From: an uncultured Eubacteriales bacterium
GTDB taxonomy: Bacteria > Bacillota > Clostridia > Oscillospirales > CAG-272
Reading direction: 5' to 3'
Assembly: GCA_900321265.1 (NCBI GenBank)
Contig: ONVJ01000040.1
Span: 1 to 13,765, forward strand
DNA: 13,765 nucleotides
Shown here piece after piece: positions 1 to 6,618 of the stretch (position 1 is the first letter of the stretch; each line of letters starts with the position of its first letter). The notes under the pieces were generated by a model that was given only the letters and a program-made list of their open reading frames with translations, did no database searches and was not told the DNA's origin. Position numbers and translations under genes: made by a program.

Positions 1-379
1 CCGACGCTTCGAACAGATACCTCACCTTCTTCTCGCGGGCGAGGGCGAGAAGCCTTTCGCCGCAGGCGGCGACGACAGCCTTGTTGGAGGTGACCACCGA
101 TTTCTCGGCGCGCAGAGCGGCCTCGGTAAAGTCGGCGGCGGGTCTTATGCCCCCCATCATCTCGGCGACAACAGATATTTCGCTGTCCCCGAGAATGATA
201 TCGAAATCATGGACCACTCGGTCGGCATAGGGACTTCCCGGGAAATCGCGAAGATCAAGGATGTACTTGATCCGGACGCTGTCCCCCAGTCTCTTTTCGA
301 TCAGCGCCCTGTTACGGTCGATGACGGCCGCGGTCCCGGAACCTATTACTCCGAATCCCAGCAGCGCGATATTGATCAT
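1..379 (-). CDS. hom: Homoserine dehydrogenase, N-terminal part (cut by window edge)
   Basis: Homoserine dehydrogenase reduces aspartate semialdehyde to homoserine with NAD(P)H, the branch point to threonine and methionine in the cytoplasm. Reading the minus strand from the ATG at 379 gives 126 codons that run off the window start, so roughly two thirds of a usual protein of over 400 residues is missing. Residues 5-16 (ALLGFGVIGSGT) are the Rossmann dinucleotide-binding loop. Residues 71-80 (VAEMMGGIRP) and 94-104 (SVVTSNKAVVA) match the family's E-x-x-GG-x-x-P segment and the SNK segment carrying the catalytic-site lysine. The visible part ends at FEAS, also family-typical. The start is supported by GGAGG at 388-392. 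The gene diverges from the DUF4364 gene and has its own consensus promoter at 453-481. Identity is firm; the rest of the operon lies outside the window. Confidence 0.93.
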   Translation of the reverse strand, partial: MINIALLGFGVIGSGTAAVIDRNRALIEKRLGDSVRIKYILDLRDFPGSPYADRVVHDFDIILGDSEISVVAEMMGGIRPAADFTEAALRAEKSVVTSNKAVVAACGERLLALAREKKVRYLFEAS

Positions 380-404
380 TTTTCTGTCCTCCGGTCGTAT
401 CCAG

Positions 405-428
405 CGCCGGGAGAGAGAAGCCCCGGCG
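405..428 (-). other. Hairpin in the hom 5' leader
   Basis: CGCCGGG at 405-411 pairs perfectly with CCCGGCG at 422-428 around a 10-nt loop. It lies between the predicted hom transcription start (about 446) and its start codon. No T-run follows it on the minus strand, so it is not an obvious intrinsic terminator. A role in attenuation or mRNA stability is only a possibility. Confidence 0.35.
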
Positions 429-452
429 GGTTTAGGTTACATATAATTAATT

Positions 453-481
453 ATAATAGCAAATATATTTAAGTTTGTCAA
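453..481 (-). promoter_or_regulatory. Sigma-A-type promoter of hom
   Basis: On the minus strand TTGACA (476-481, a perfect -35) is followed after exactly 17 bp by TATTAT (453-458, one mismatch to consensus). A TG dinucleotide one base upstream of the -10 gives an extended -10 (TGC TATTAT). Initiation is expected near 446, leaving a leader of about 67 nt. Confidence 0.8.
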
Positions 482-489
482 TAAAAAGA

Positions 490-518
490 TTGATTATGAC
501 TTCATTTTGTGGTAAGAT
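490..518 (+). promoter_or_regulatory. Promoter of the DUF4364 gene
   Basis: TTGATT (490-495), a 17-bp spacer, then TAAGAT (513-518) preceded by TGG, which makes an extended -10. It points toward the gene at 561 and lies only 8 bp from the -35 of the divergent hom promoter, so one bound regulator could affect both. Expected start is near 525, and the strong ribosome site AAGGAGG is at 549-554. Confidence 0.65.
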
Positions 519-560
519 ATTAATGAAGAGAAAGAAAAAACGCAAAAAAGGAGGCCCGGA

Positions 561-1130
561 ATGCCTTCACCGATCGGAGACAAGAGAGCAGTCAAGATCT
601 TCGTGCTCTATCTCCTGGAAAACATCAACTATCCTCTCGAGCTCTGCCGGATAAGCGACATCGTGATGCAGAGCGACTATGTTCTCTATCTGGATTTTGC
701 CGAATCCTTCAACGAGATGCTCGACGCCGGACTCGTCGAGAAGCAGGATGTCCCCCCCGGTGAGGGCGGAGAAGCCCTGTATATGATTACCGACAGGGGC
801 AGGATCGTCGCCAGGGAACTGAAGTCTGATGTCCTTCCCTCGATCCTGGACAAGGCTCTGGCGGCGGCGCTCAGATATCTTGATTTCTCAAAGCGCGGGA
901 TCATCGCCGAGTGCGAGGTGACCGGCGCCGATCCTGTAAGCGGAGCCTGCGACGTTTCGGTAAGGATAACCGAAAAGAAGCAGACCGTCCTCAGCCTGAC
1001 GCTCAGAGTGGACAGCCTGTCGAGGGCGGTCAGGATGAAGGAATGCTTCGAATCAAGGCCCGAGGTGGTGTTTCGCGGGATCAACGCGCTTATGTCAGGA
1101 AATGTGAACTATCTTTTCGATAAGCCCTGA
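561..1130 (+). CDS. DUF4364 family protein (winged-helix-like)
   Basis: A 189-residue cytoplasmic protein matching the DUF4364 family of Clostridia by length and by the N-terminal pattern in which a short charged lead is followed by IFVLYLLENINYPLEL. Residues about 8-88 look like a winged-helix fold: helices containing FVLYLLENI, LCRISDIVMQ and FAESFNEMLDAGLVE, then the wing and ITDRGR. This resembles PadR/MarR-type modules in which a helix ending in GLVE precedes a beta wing. Residues 90-189 form an alpha/beta C-terminal part with no catalytic motif that I recognise. No membrane segment is visible. The start is fixed by AAGGAGG with 6-nt spacing. The gene appears monocistronic and diverges from hom. 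DNA binding is inferred from the fold, and the family's function is not known to me. Confidence 0.82.
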   Translation: MPSPIGDKRAVKIFVLYLLENINYPLELCRISDIVMQSDYVLYLDFAESFNEMLDAGLVEKQDVPPGEGGEALYMITDRGRIVARELKSDVLPSILDKALAAALRYLDFSKRGIIAECEVTGADPVSGACDVSVRITEKKQTVLSLTLRVDSLSRAVRMKECFESRPEVVFRGINALMSGNVNYLFDKP

Positions 1131-1155
1131 CAGCTGTCCCTGGCGGGAAAAACGA

Positions 1156-1195
1156 AAGAGGTCCGGCGGAACTTGACAGTTCTGCCGGACCTCTT
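1156..1195 (-). terminator. Intrinsic terminator of the sigma/zinc-ribbon unit
   Basis: Bases 1156-1173 pair with 1178-1195: 18 base pairs including one G-U wobble, around a TGAC tetraloop. On the minus strand the stem is followed by a T-rich run interrupted by CG (complement of 1148-1157), as for an intrinsic terminator, 21 nt beyond the stop of the zinc-ribbon gene. On the plus strand, 25 nt after the DUF4364 stop, the stem lacks a T-run, so it would act less well in that direction. Confidence 0.75.
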
Positions 1196-1216
1196 CGGGT
1201 TCAGGGACGGATCAGG

Positions 1217-1537
1217 TCAGCGGGCGTTTCTTCTCTTCTCGAAGCAGGCGCTGCAATATACCGGTTTGTCCTGGGAAGGCTGGAATGTTAATTTAGCCTC
1301 TCCGCCGCATTCACTGCAGACAGCATAGTAATACTGTCTCTCGGGATTGCCGGCATTCTTCTTTGCATCGCGGCAGGCTTTGCATCTCTTCGGCTTGTTG
1401 GTGTAGCCTTTTTCGGCGTAGAACGCCTGCTCACCGGCTGAAAAGATAAATTCCTTACCGCACTCTACGCAAACCAGGGTCTCATCCTGATAGGTCGGAG
1501 TTTCGGCTTCCTCAACCTTCACTTCGTCTTCGTACAT
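1217..1537 (-). CDS. Double zinc-ribbon protein
   Basis: A 106-residue hydrophilic protein with four CXXC pairs: Cys23/26 (CVEC), Cys52/55 (CKAC), Cys74/77 (CSEC) and Cys95/98 (CSAC). These should form two treble-clef or zinc-ribbon modules of about 30 residues each. The pattern CVECGKEFIFSAGEQAFY followed by PKRCKACR is characteristic of the 'probable zinc-ribbon domain' family (PF13451), and the last pair with CSACFEKRR resembles the C-terminal CXXC repeat common in these proteins. The first 20 residues are acidic and probably disordered. AGAGGT lies just upstream of the ATG. The gene sits 129 nt downstream of the sigma factor on the same strand, and I see no convincing promoter of its own, so co-transcription is likely. 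A nucleic-acid or RNA-polymerase contact is plausible but not shown. Confidence 0.8.
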   Translation of the reverse strand: MYEDEVKVEEAETPTYQDETLVCVECGKEFIFSAGEQAFYAEKGYTNKPKRCKACRDAKKNAGNPERQYYYAVCSECGGEAKLTFQPSQDKPVYCSACFEKRRNAR

Positions 1538-1575
1538 TTGGTACCTCTGTATAAAAAATGGTATTTGTTGCCCTT

Positions 1576-1594
1576 TGACGGATTTTCACCGTCA
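1576..1594 (-). other. Small inverted repeat between the sigma and zinc-ribbon genes
   Basis: TGACGG (1576-1581) and CCGTCA (1589-1594) form a 6-bp stem with a 7-nt loop in the 129-nt gap. There is no T-run on the minus strand after it, so it is a poor terminator. It could be an RNA processing or stability element. Function is not assignable. Confidence 0.25.
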
Positions 1595-1666
1595 TCTTTG
1601 AAGAATCAACGCTCTGAGTATTAAGCTAGACCGGGCATATAGACATTTGATTTCGCGGACCGGCGG

Positions 1667-2260
1667 TCATCTCCAGTCGGCCAGCAGTATTTTCAGTTTC
1701 CTTTTGACTCTGTATATCGCATTATCGACCGATCTCGGGGTTTTTCCGGTTTTTTCGGCAATTTCCGACGAGCTCATACCCGCGTAATAAGACCAGAATA
1801 CCCGGTTTTCGTAATCCGAAAGCGAATCCCTGATCAGCTGCCTGAGCTCTTCGATTTCTTTTCCGGAATCGTCCGGGGAGAAGGGAAGATCAGAATCGGG
1901 GACAGATTCGATCGGTACTATGGTGACCGGAGCGGGTTTCTTTATCCGTTTGACCTCCGAAACTAGCGCGTTGTGGACGCAGATCTTGGCAAAGAGACCG
2001 AACGTGACCTTCTCGTAGAGAGGGTCGAATTTGACGACGGCCCTGTGAAAGGCAAGCAGCGCTTCCTGATAGAGTTCTTCTTCGTCCTGTTCGCTCAGAC
2101 CGTAGGATACCGTCCCGACGGAGTATTTTAGCATCGGCGCGTAAGCTGCCGCGAGTTTGTTGAAGGCCTTCTCGTTTCCCGAGGCCGCTTCAAGGAGAAG
2201 AGATATCTCGGCTCCGGGGCTCTGTTTCTCTGCCGGAATCTTTTCTTTTTTTTCTGTCAC
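1667..2260 (-). CDS. RNA polymerase sigma-70 family factor, Sigma-H-like
   Basis: A 197-residue alternative sigma factor that would direct core RNA polymerase to a specific promoter set. Region 2 spans about residues 31-105: AFNKLAAAYAPMLKYSV, then EELYQEALLAFHRAVVKFD (core binding) and FGLFAKICVHNALVSEVKR (the -10-recognition helix). Region 4 spans about 143-195, with a helix-turn-helix at 160-188 (GMSSSEIAEKTGKTPRSVDN, then AIYRVKRKLK). Region 3 is absent and replaced by an acidic linker (residues 115-140), as in short Sigma-H/ECF-like factors. The call is a Sigma-H-type stationary-phase or sporulation-type factor; its regulon cannot be read here. The start is a GTG (ACA GAA follows) with GAGG placed 7 nt upstream. 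No anti-sigma gene is adjacent. A near-consensus promoter sits at 2332-2360. Confidence 0.88.
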   Translation of the reverse strand: MTEKKEKIPAEKQSPGAEISLLLEAASGNEKAFNKLAAAYAPMLKYSVGTVSYGLSEQDEEELYQEALLAFHRAVVKFDPLYEKVTFGLFAKICVHNALVSEVKRIKKPAPVTIVPIESVPDSDLPFSPDDSGKEIEELRQLIRDSLSDYENRVFWSYYAGMSSSEIAEKTGKTPRSVDNAIYRVKRKLKILLADWR

Positions 2261-2331
2261 AGCGCAACCTCAGTACCGATTCCGGATAATGATGATCAAT
2301 GACAATTATATTTATTTAATAACTGATTGTA

Positions 2332-2360
2332 ATTATATCACAGCGTTTTTTCTTTGTCAA
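2332..2360 (-). promoter_or_regulatory. Consensus promoter of the sigma-factor gene
   Basis: Minus strand TTGACA (2355-2360), a 17-bp spacer, then TATAAT (2332-2337): both hexamers are perfect. A TGA immediately before the -10 adds an extended -10. The expected start is near 2325, giving a leader of about 65 nt. It looks like a very strong housekeeping promoter. Confidence 0.85.
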
Positions 2361-2540
2361 TAATAAAAATCATTAAAATTTCAGAAAAAACATAAAAAAA
2401 ACATTGTTTTCGGGCAAAATCGATATTGTACCTGAAAGAATTGTGAAAAATGAAGATAATCCGGCAGTGACAGATGGCGTTTTTTTGTGTTATTCCGGCA
2501 GGAAAGTCATTGCCTTTGAGACCGTCCGGGCGGAAAATGC
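2361..2540. other. Intergenic stretch without a gene
   Basis: This lies between the sigma-gene promoter and the hairpin that ends the transglutaminase operon. It is AT-rich at the 2361-2410 side, with several A and T runs upstream of the sigma -35 that could act as a UP element. The rest is of mixed composition. Open frames crossing it lack ribosome sites and recognisable protein, so I call no gene. Confidence 0.6.
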
Positions 2541-2583
2541 GGGGGTGTTCAAAAACTCGCCACACGAGTTTTTGAACACCCCC
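2541..2583 (-). terminator. 19-bp perfect hairpin ending the MoxR operon
   Basis: Bases 2541-2559 are the exact reverse complement of 2565-2583, with loop CCACA. The stem begins 16 nt after the stop codon of the transglutaminase gene. On the minus strand it is followed by GCATTTTCCG, so the T-run is only four bases. It most likely acts as a terminator or 3' stabilising structure for the operon. The length and perfection of the stem, with its AAAAACTCG core, would also fit a dispersed repeat. Confidence 0.65.
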
Positions 2584-2599
2584 TGCGGTATCTGTTGGA

Positions 2600-5500
2600 T
2601 CAGAGCTCTGTTTTGAAGAACCAGAGCCAGACTCTTCTGAATGGATTGACGTGGCGCCTGTAATCCGAGTCGTACATGCGGCGGAAGAATCTTGCCATAA
2701 GCGGCATCGACTCGGGATCCGCCCCGTAGCCGAATTCCTCGGCGGCGTATCCGTCAAGCATCATTCTGACCTCCGGCTCGTGCATCGCCATCCTGGTCTC
2801 CTGGACTTCGCTCAGGTTTTCGGATTTGAGAGCCTTGGCGATGATCCCCGCGCGGCTTCCGGCTATGCGCGCGGCGTATTCGTCTCTGAATTCTCCGGTC
2901 GCGGGTGAGAGCCCGCACTCAGCCAGCATCATCGATGTGAGCGAATGCATTTTTCTGACCTCGTCTCCCGTCGGGATACCCGAGGTCCCGGACGCATCGC
3001 CGTCCTTGCCGACGGCGGCAAACCGGTCAAGCATCGCGTCTCTGGCTGCCTGAGCCTTCTTCGCTCTCTTCAGAAGGACGAAGAAGACGAGTATGATGAG
3101 TCCGATGACCGCGACGGTTATGACGGTGACCGTTATTATCTTGCGTATCAGGGCTCTGCGCTTCTCGCCGGTTATCTGCTTCATCAGCTCTTCCAGCTCC
3201 TCGTCGGTCAGAAGAGAAGAGGGATCCTCTTCTTCCTCGCCGTCGTCGTCCCCGACCGAAGAAGAACTGTGACTCGGGGAGGTCGATACCTGTTCGTACA
3301 TCGAGTCGTAGAAAACAGGAGTCGCCTCGTACTGGACCCAGCCGATATTGTCGTACCAGACTTCGACCCAGGCGTGAGCGTTCCGGTCTCTTACCGTCGC
3401 GGAGTAGGAGGCCACCTTGTCATCCGAGTAGGAGGTGTTGAATCCCGAGGCGATATAGCCCTCGACGAATCTGGCGGGGATGCCCGCCTCCCTCAGCATC
3501 AGAACGAGAGAGGTGGCGTACTGGACGCATGAACCCTCGTGGGTGTCGGCGAGGAATTTCTCGACTCCGATCAGCGATTCGTCCTCCGACAGCTTCGGAA
3601 CTAGCGCGTATGTGAAATTGTCCTCGTCGCAGAGGTAGTTGATGATCTCCATGACAAGCTTGTGGCGCTGGCGGTAGACCTCCTCGTCGGTCACCGGGGT
3701 GTCGAAGAGAAGCGTCCAGGCGCCGTATTTGTCGTTCCCGCGTGTGTATCCGTTGTGCTGGGCTGCCATTGAGAAATCGGCGGGGACCTGAATCGGCCGG
3801 GTAAGCGTATACACCTCTCCGGTCTCGGGATCGGTCTCCTCGTATTCCTCATATGCGGTCTCGGTGGCTTCAGAGATGATCTTCTGAGTGAGATCCTTTA
3901 TGATCGAGCTTGAGGAGGCCTGAGTGTATGTCTGATATACGAATGGGGTGTAATAGTCGACTATCCTCAGGTAGTTCTCGACCGATGCGCGCTCGCTGTC
4001 GGTCATGAGAGAGTAATAGCGGATGACGAGCGGCAGGTCGGGCGCGGAATAGATGTTCTCGTTTCCCTCCTCGTCATATTTCATCGATTCGGGGATGTCC
4101 TCCACCGACTTTCTGACGGTGCCGTCCGGTCTTACGGTGTAGACCGCTTTTCCGAAGTCGCGGAGAAGCACGATATAGGTGTTGCCGTCGTTTTCTCCGG
4201 TCCATTCGAAACCGCCTTCTTCACCGACCGTATAAGCCGAGCGGTGTTTTTCGGTCCCGACCTTTACCGGGTCTCCGGCAACTCCGGTCTCCGGATCGAC
4301 GCTCACCTCCCAGATCGGTTCCTCGTAGCGCTTTTCAAGATACCATGTATACTGATATCCGTCCTTCAGCGTGACGGTGTAAAGGGGGATAGGCGTCGAG
4401 TCGAGAGTCGATACCGTGAGATTGTTCTCGGATACCGGGAACCTGAGATTGTTCCACTCGACGATATCGGCTGCCATCGAACGGTAGAAGCCGGATATCT
4501 TCATGGTCGGTATCATGGCGACCGCCGCGTATCCGTCGTTCCGTTTTGATGCGCGGTAACTGGTGTAGATGCCGTCGAAGAAGTTGGCGTATGTGATCTT
4601 CCCGGCCTCGGTACCTCCGTACTCACGCATGAAGTAGGTGTATTTTCCCGCCTTCGTCAGCGTCATGATGTTGAAGTCGCGGATATAGAAGGAGGGCATG
4701 TAGAGGAGCTTCGAGTTGAGGTCGGTCCGCTTCATGTTCACCTGAGCGACGACGTAGCCGTCGGAGGTGTGGCTTGCGCTCGTCTTGGTGTAATCGCGCT
4801 CTGCCGGCGTGGGGATCGCGGTAGGATCCGAGAGTGTGTAGAAGCTGTACATCATCGTCTCGGAGGGATCGACGACATATCTGCCGCTGCTGCCGAAGAG
4901 CGAACGGTATTCGGCAAGCGTTTCGCTGTCGGGATCGGGAGTCTGCCAGCTACCAGTCTCGTCGTTGTAGGTCGTGCCTATCCAGCCCCTCAGATAAACG
5001 TTGTATCTAAGATTGGATTCTACGTGCATGATCTCCTTGCCGGTATAGTAGAGGGCGCGGGGCTCGGTCGACCGCTCGGCGAAGTTGTTTCCGTTGTTCT
5101 CGTAGGCGAGCATGTCAAGCACCGGGTCGTCGCCCATGAGTATGGCGGTGACATATTCGCGGACATATTCGAATTTCTTGTCTATCGCCTTGATGGTCTT
5201 GAAGCTGTCGTGTGTGAAAAGAGCGGGGAGGATGAGCATGACCATCGCAAGGACGAACATCCCGGCTCCGGCAAAACCGCCAGCGGCGCATCTCGCGTCG
5301 GTGACGCGGCGGCCGAATCTGACATACTCTGAAACGGCTTTCCGTTCTTTTCTCTTTTCTTCGCGCCGGCGCTTCTTTTCGGCTTTTGCCTCCGCCTTTT
5401 CGGCGGGCGTAAGCTTCTTTGCGGGGGTTTTGACCTTCGGCTCGCGCTTCGGCTTTTCCGCGGCGGACTTTTTAGGCTTTCCGGTGAAATAGTCGGTGAG

Positions 5501-6613
5501 CTCTTCGTCGACCGTTTTGATCTTTGAGGCTTTTTTCTTCCTCTCCTGCCTTCTGCGTTCGGCCTCAGCCTTTTTTTCGGCGCGTTTTTCTGCCCTGGCC
5601 TCGGCTTTTGCGGATTCCGCCAGTTCCTTCGCGACAATCGACCGCGGCTTTTCGGGGCCTTCCTCGGTTGAAAAGGCGGATCGCGACGCCTCGGTGTCGT
5701 TCCTGTCAGAGTCGGTCTGTCTGATATAGACTGTGTCGTAGACGAACATGACGATCAGGGAAGCGAAGGAGGCGATGATGAGGACGACTCCCCAGTTGGA
5801 GCGGGAGATGTTGTAGGTGAATACCAGCCAGAGTATTCCGGCTGATACCGTCCCCGCCGCAAGGAGCTGGGCGATCCTGATCCTGCGGATGATGCAGACG
5901 GTATAGAGCAGTGAGAGAAAAACGATCAGAAGGAAGACCGCCGTTCTTATCAGCGCGGTCCTTTCCGCCGCAGGCCAGTCGACGGGAAATTTCTTCTCAT
6001 ACATCGAGAAGTATCCGACGTTCGAGAGATGATCCAGCGCGGCGTTCACCGCCGCCTTGAATCCGTTTACGACATTGTAGACGGGATCAGGCCATATCCT
6101 CAGAAGGACCAGCCCCGCCGCCGCAGCCGCGCCGGCAGGTATGAAGACCTTCCGCGGGGTGAGAGTCGCAGAAAGCGAGAATATCGCGGTGAAGAGGATC
6201 GACCATCCGAAGATAAACCTCGGCTTGAAGGCGCCCGCCTCCTCCTCCGCGATGCCGAAGGCGTCCGAGACGAAGAAGGTGACCGCGAACACTGCGAGAG
6301 CGATGAGAAACGCCCTGCACGCGAGACCGATGATGATTACCTTCAGGCTCTTTCCCGCCTTGTCGGGAGGACAGATCAGCGGTTTGGCGCTCTGTGGGAC
6401 GGTTTTTTTCTTTTTTAAATACTCTTTTTTGAGTTTGGCGTTGAGCTTTTTTCTGGCCCGTGCCTCTTTCTTTGCCTTTTTCGCGGCTGCTTTCCGGTCA
6501 TTCTTTGAGGGCTCGGTCCCGGCTTCGCCGGGGAGGGGCTCTCCTTCCCTGATCTCTTCGGGAGAAAGGACTTCGGCTTCGCTCCCGGATTCGTGTTCGG
6601 TGTTTTGGTTCAT
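2600..6613 (-). CDS. Large membrane transglutaminase-like protein (TgpA type)
   Basis: An integral membrane protein with an extracytoplasmic transglutaminase/protease-like domain. Numbering from an upstream ATG at 6622, the order is: Lys/Glu/Ala-rich N-terminus (1-93); six membrane helices (about 95-118, 136-155, 159-176, 222-246, 252-270, 277-299); a charged Lys/Arg/Ala/Glu cytoplasmic segment (301-440); helix seven (447-469); a large external region (about 470-1160); a last helix (1161-1184); and a cytoplasmic DUF4129-like tail. The transglutaminase core has Cys1032 (GSCVQYATS), His1083 (NAHAWVEVW) and Glu1099 (GWVQYEATP) where the classical triad has Asp. At about 1,340 residues it is much longer than the usual 650-750. 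I start it at 6613: AAAGGAG lies 10 nt before this ATG but directly abuts the ATG at 6622, which overlaps the DUF58 stop as ATGA. Its substrate is unknown, and the operon context implies MoxR-assisted envelope work. Confidence 0.87.
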   Translation of the reverse strand: MNQNTEHESGSEAEVLSPEEIREGEPLPGEAGTEPSKNDRKAAAKKAKKEARARKKLNAKLKKEYLKKKKTVPQSAKPLICPPDKAGKSLKVIIIGLACRAFLIALAVFAVTFFVSDAFGIAEEEAGAFKPRFIFGWSILFTAIFSLSATLTPRKVFIPAGAAAAAGLVLLRIWPDPVYNVVNGFKAAVNAALDHLSNVGYFSMYEKKFPVDWPAAERTALIRTAVFLLIVFLSLLYTVCIIRRIRIAQLLAAGTVSAGILWLVFTYNISRSNWGVVLIIASFASLIVMFVYDTVYIRQTDSDRNDTEASRSAFSTEEGPEKPRSIVAKELAESAKAEARAEKRAEKKAEAERRRQERKKKASKIKTVDEELTDYFTGKPKKSAAEKPKREPKVKTPAKKLTPAEKAEAKAEKKRRREEKRKERKAVSEYVRFGRRVTDARCAAGGFAGAGMFVLAMVMLILPALFTHDSFKTIKAIDKKFEYVREYVTAILMGDDPVLDMLAYENNGNNFAERSTEPRALYYTGKEIMHVESNLRYNVYLRGWIGTTYNDETGSWQTPDPDSETLAEYRSLFGSSGRYVVDPSETMMYSFYTLSDPTAIPTPAERDYTKTSASHTSDGYVVAQVNMKRTDLNSKLLYMPSFYIRDFNIMTLTKAGKYTYFMREYGGTEAGKITYANFFDGIYTSYRASKRNDGYAAVAMIPTMKISGFYRSMAADIVEWNNLRFPVSENNLTVSTLDSTPIPLYTVTLKDGYQYTWYLEKRYEEPIWEVSVDPETGVAGDPVKVGTEKHRSAYTVGEEGGFEWTGENDGNTYIVLLRDFGKAVYTVRPDGTVRKSVEDIPESMKYDEEGNENIYSAPDLPLVIRYYSLMTDSERASVENYLRIVDYYTPFVYQTYTQASSSSIIKDLTQKIISEATETAYEEYEETDPETGEVYTLTRPIQVPADFSMAAQHNGYTRGNDKYGAWTLLFDTPVTDEEVYRQRHKLVMEIINYLCDEDNFTYALVPKLSEDESLIGVEKFLADTHEGSCVQYATSLVLMLREAGIPARFVEGYIASGFNTSYSDDKVASYSATVRDRNAHAWVEVWYDNIGWVQYEATPVFYDSMYEQVSTSPSHSSSSVGDDDGEEEEDPSSLLTDEELEELMKQITGEKRRALIRKIITVTVITVAVIGLIILVFFVLLKRAKKAQAARDAMLDRFAAVGKDGDASGTSGIPTGDEVRKMHSLTSMMLAECGLSPATGEFRDEYAARIAGSRAGIIAKALKSENLSEVQETRMAMHEPEVRMMLDGYAAEEFGYGADPESMPLMARFFRRMYDSDYRRHVNPFRRVWLWFFKTEL

Positions 6614-6618
6614 GCCGG

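Noticed and set aside
209..472. Plus-strand frame of 87 residues opposite hom
   Set aside because: It lies antisense to clearly conserved homoserine dehydrogenase sequence and runs into the AT-rich promoter region.
2338..2757. Minus-strand frame spanning the hairpin after the transglutaminase gene
   Set aside because: It crosses a terminator hairpin and overlaps the end of the real gene in another frame. Its composition is not protein-like.
2945..3532. Plus-strand open frames opposite the transglutaminase, DUF58 and GDPD genes (for example 2945-3532, 4769-5332, 7351-7806, 11715-12050)
   Set aside because: Long antisense frames are expected opposite GC-rich genes. Their products lack domains, and none has a convincing ribosome site.
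5182..5637. Minus-strand open frame of about 150 residues inside the transglutaminase gene
   Set aside because: It is the out-of-frame reading of the Lys/Ala/Glu-rich insert, with an Arg/Pro/Ser-rich composition and no ribosome site.
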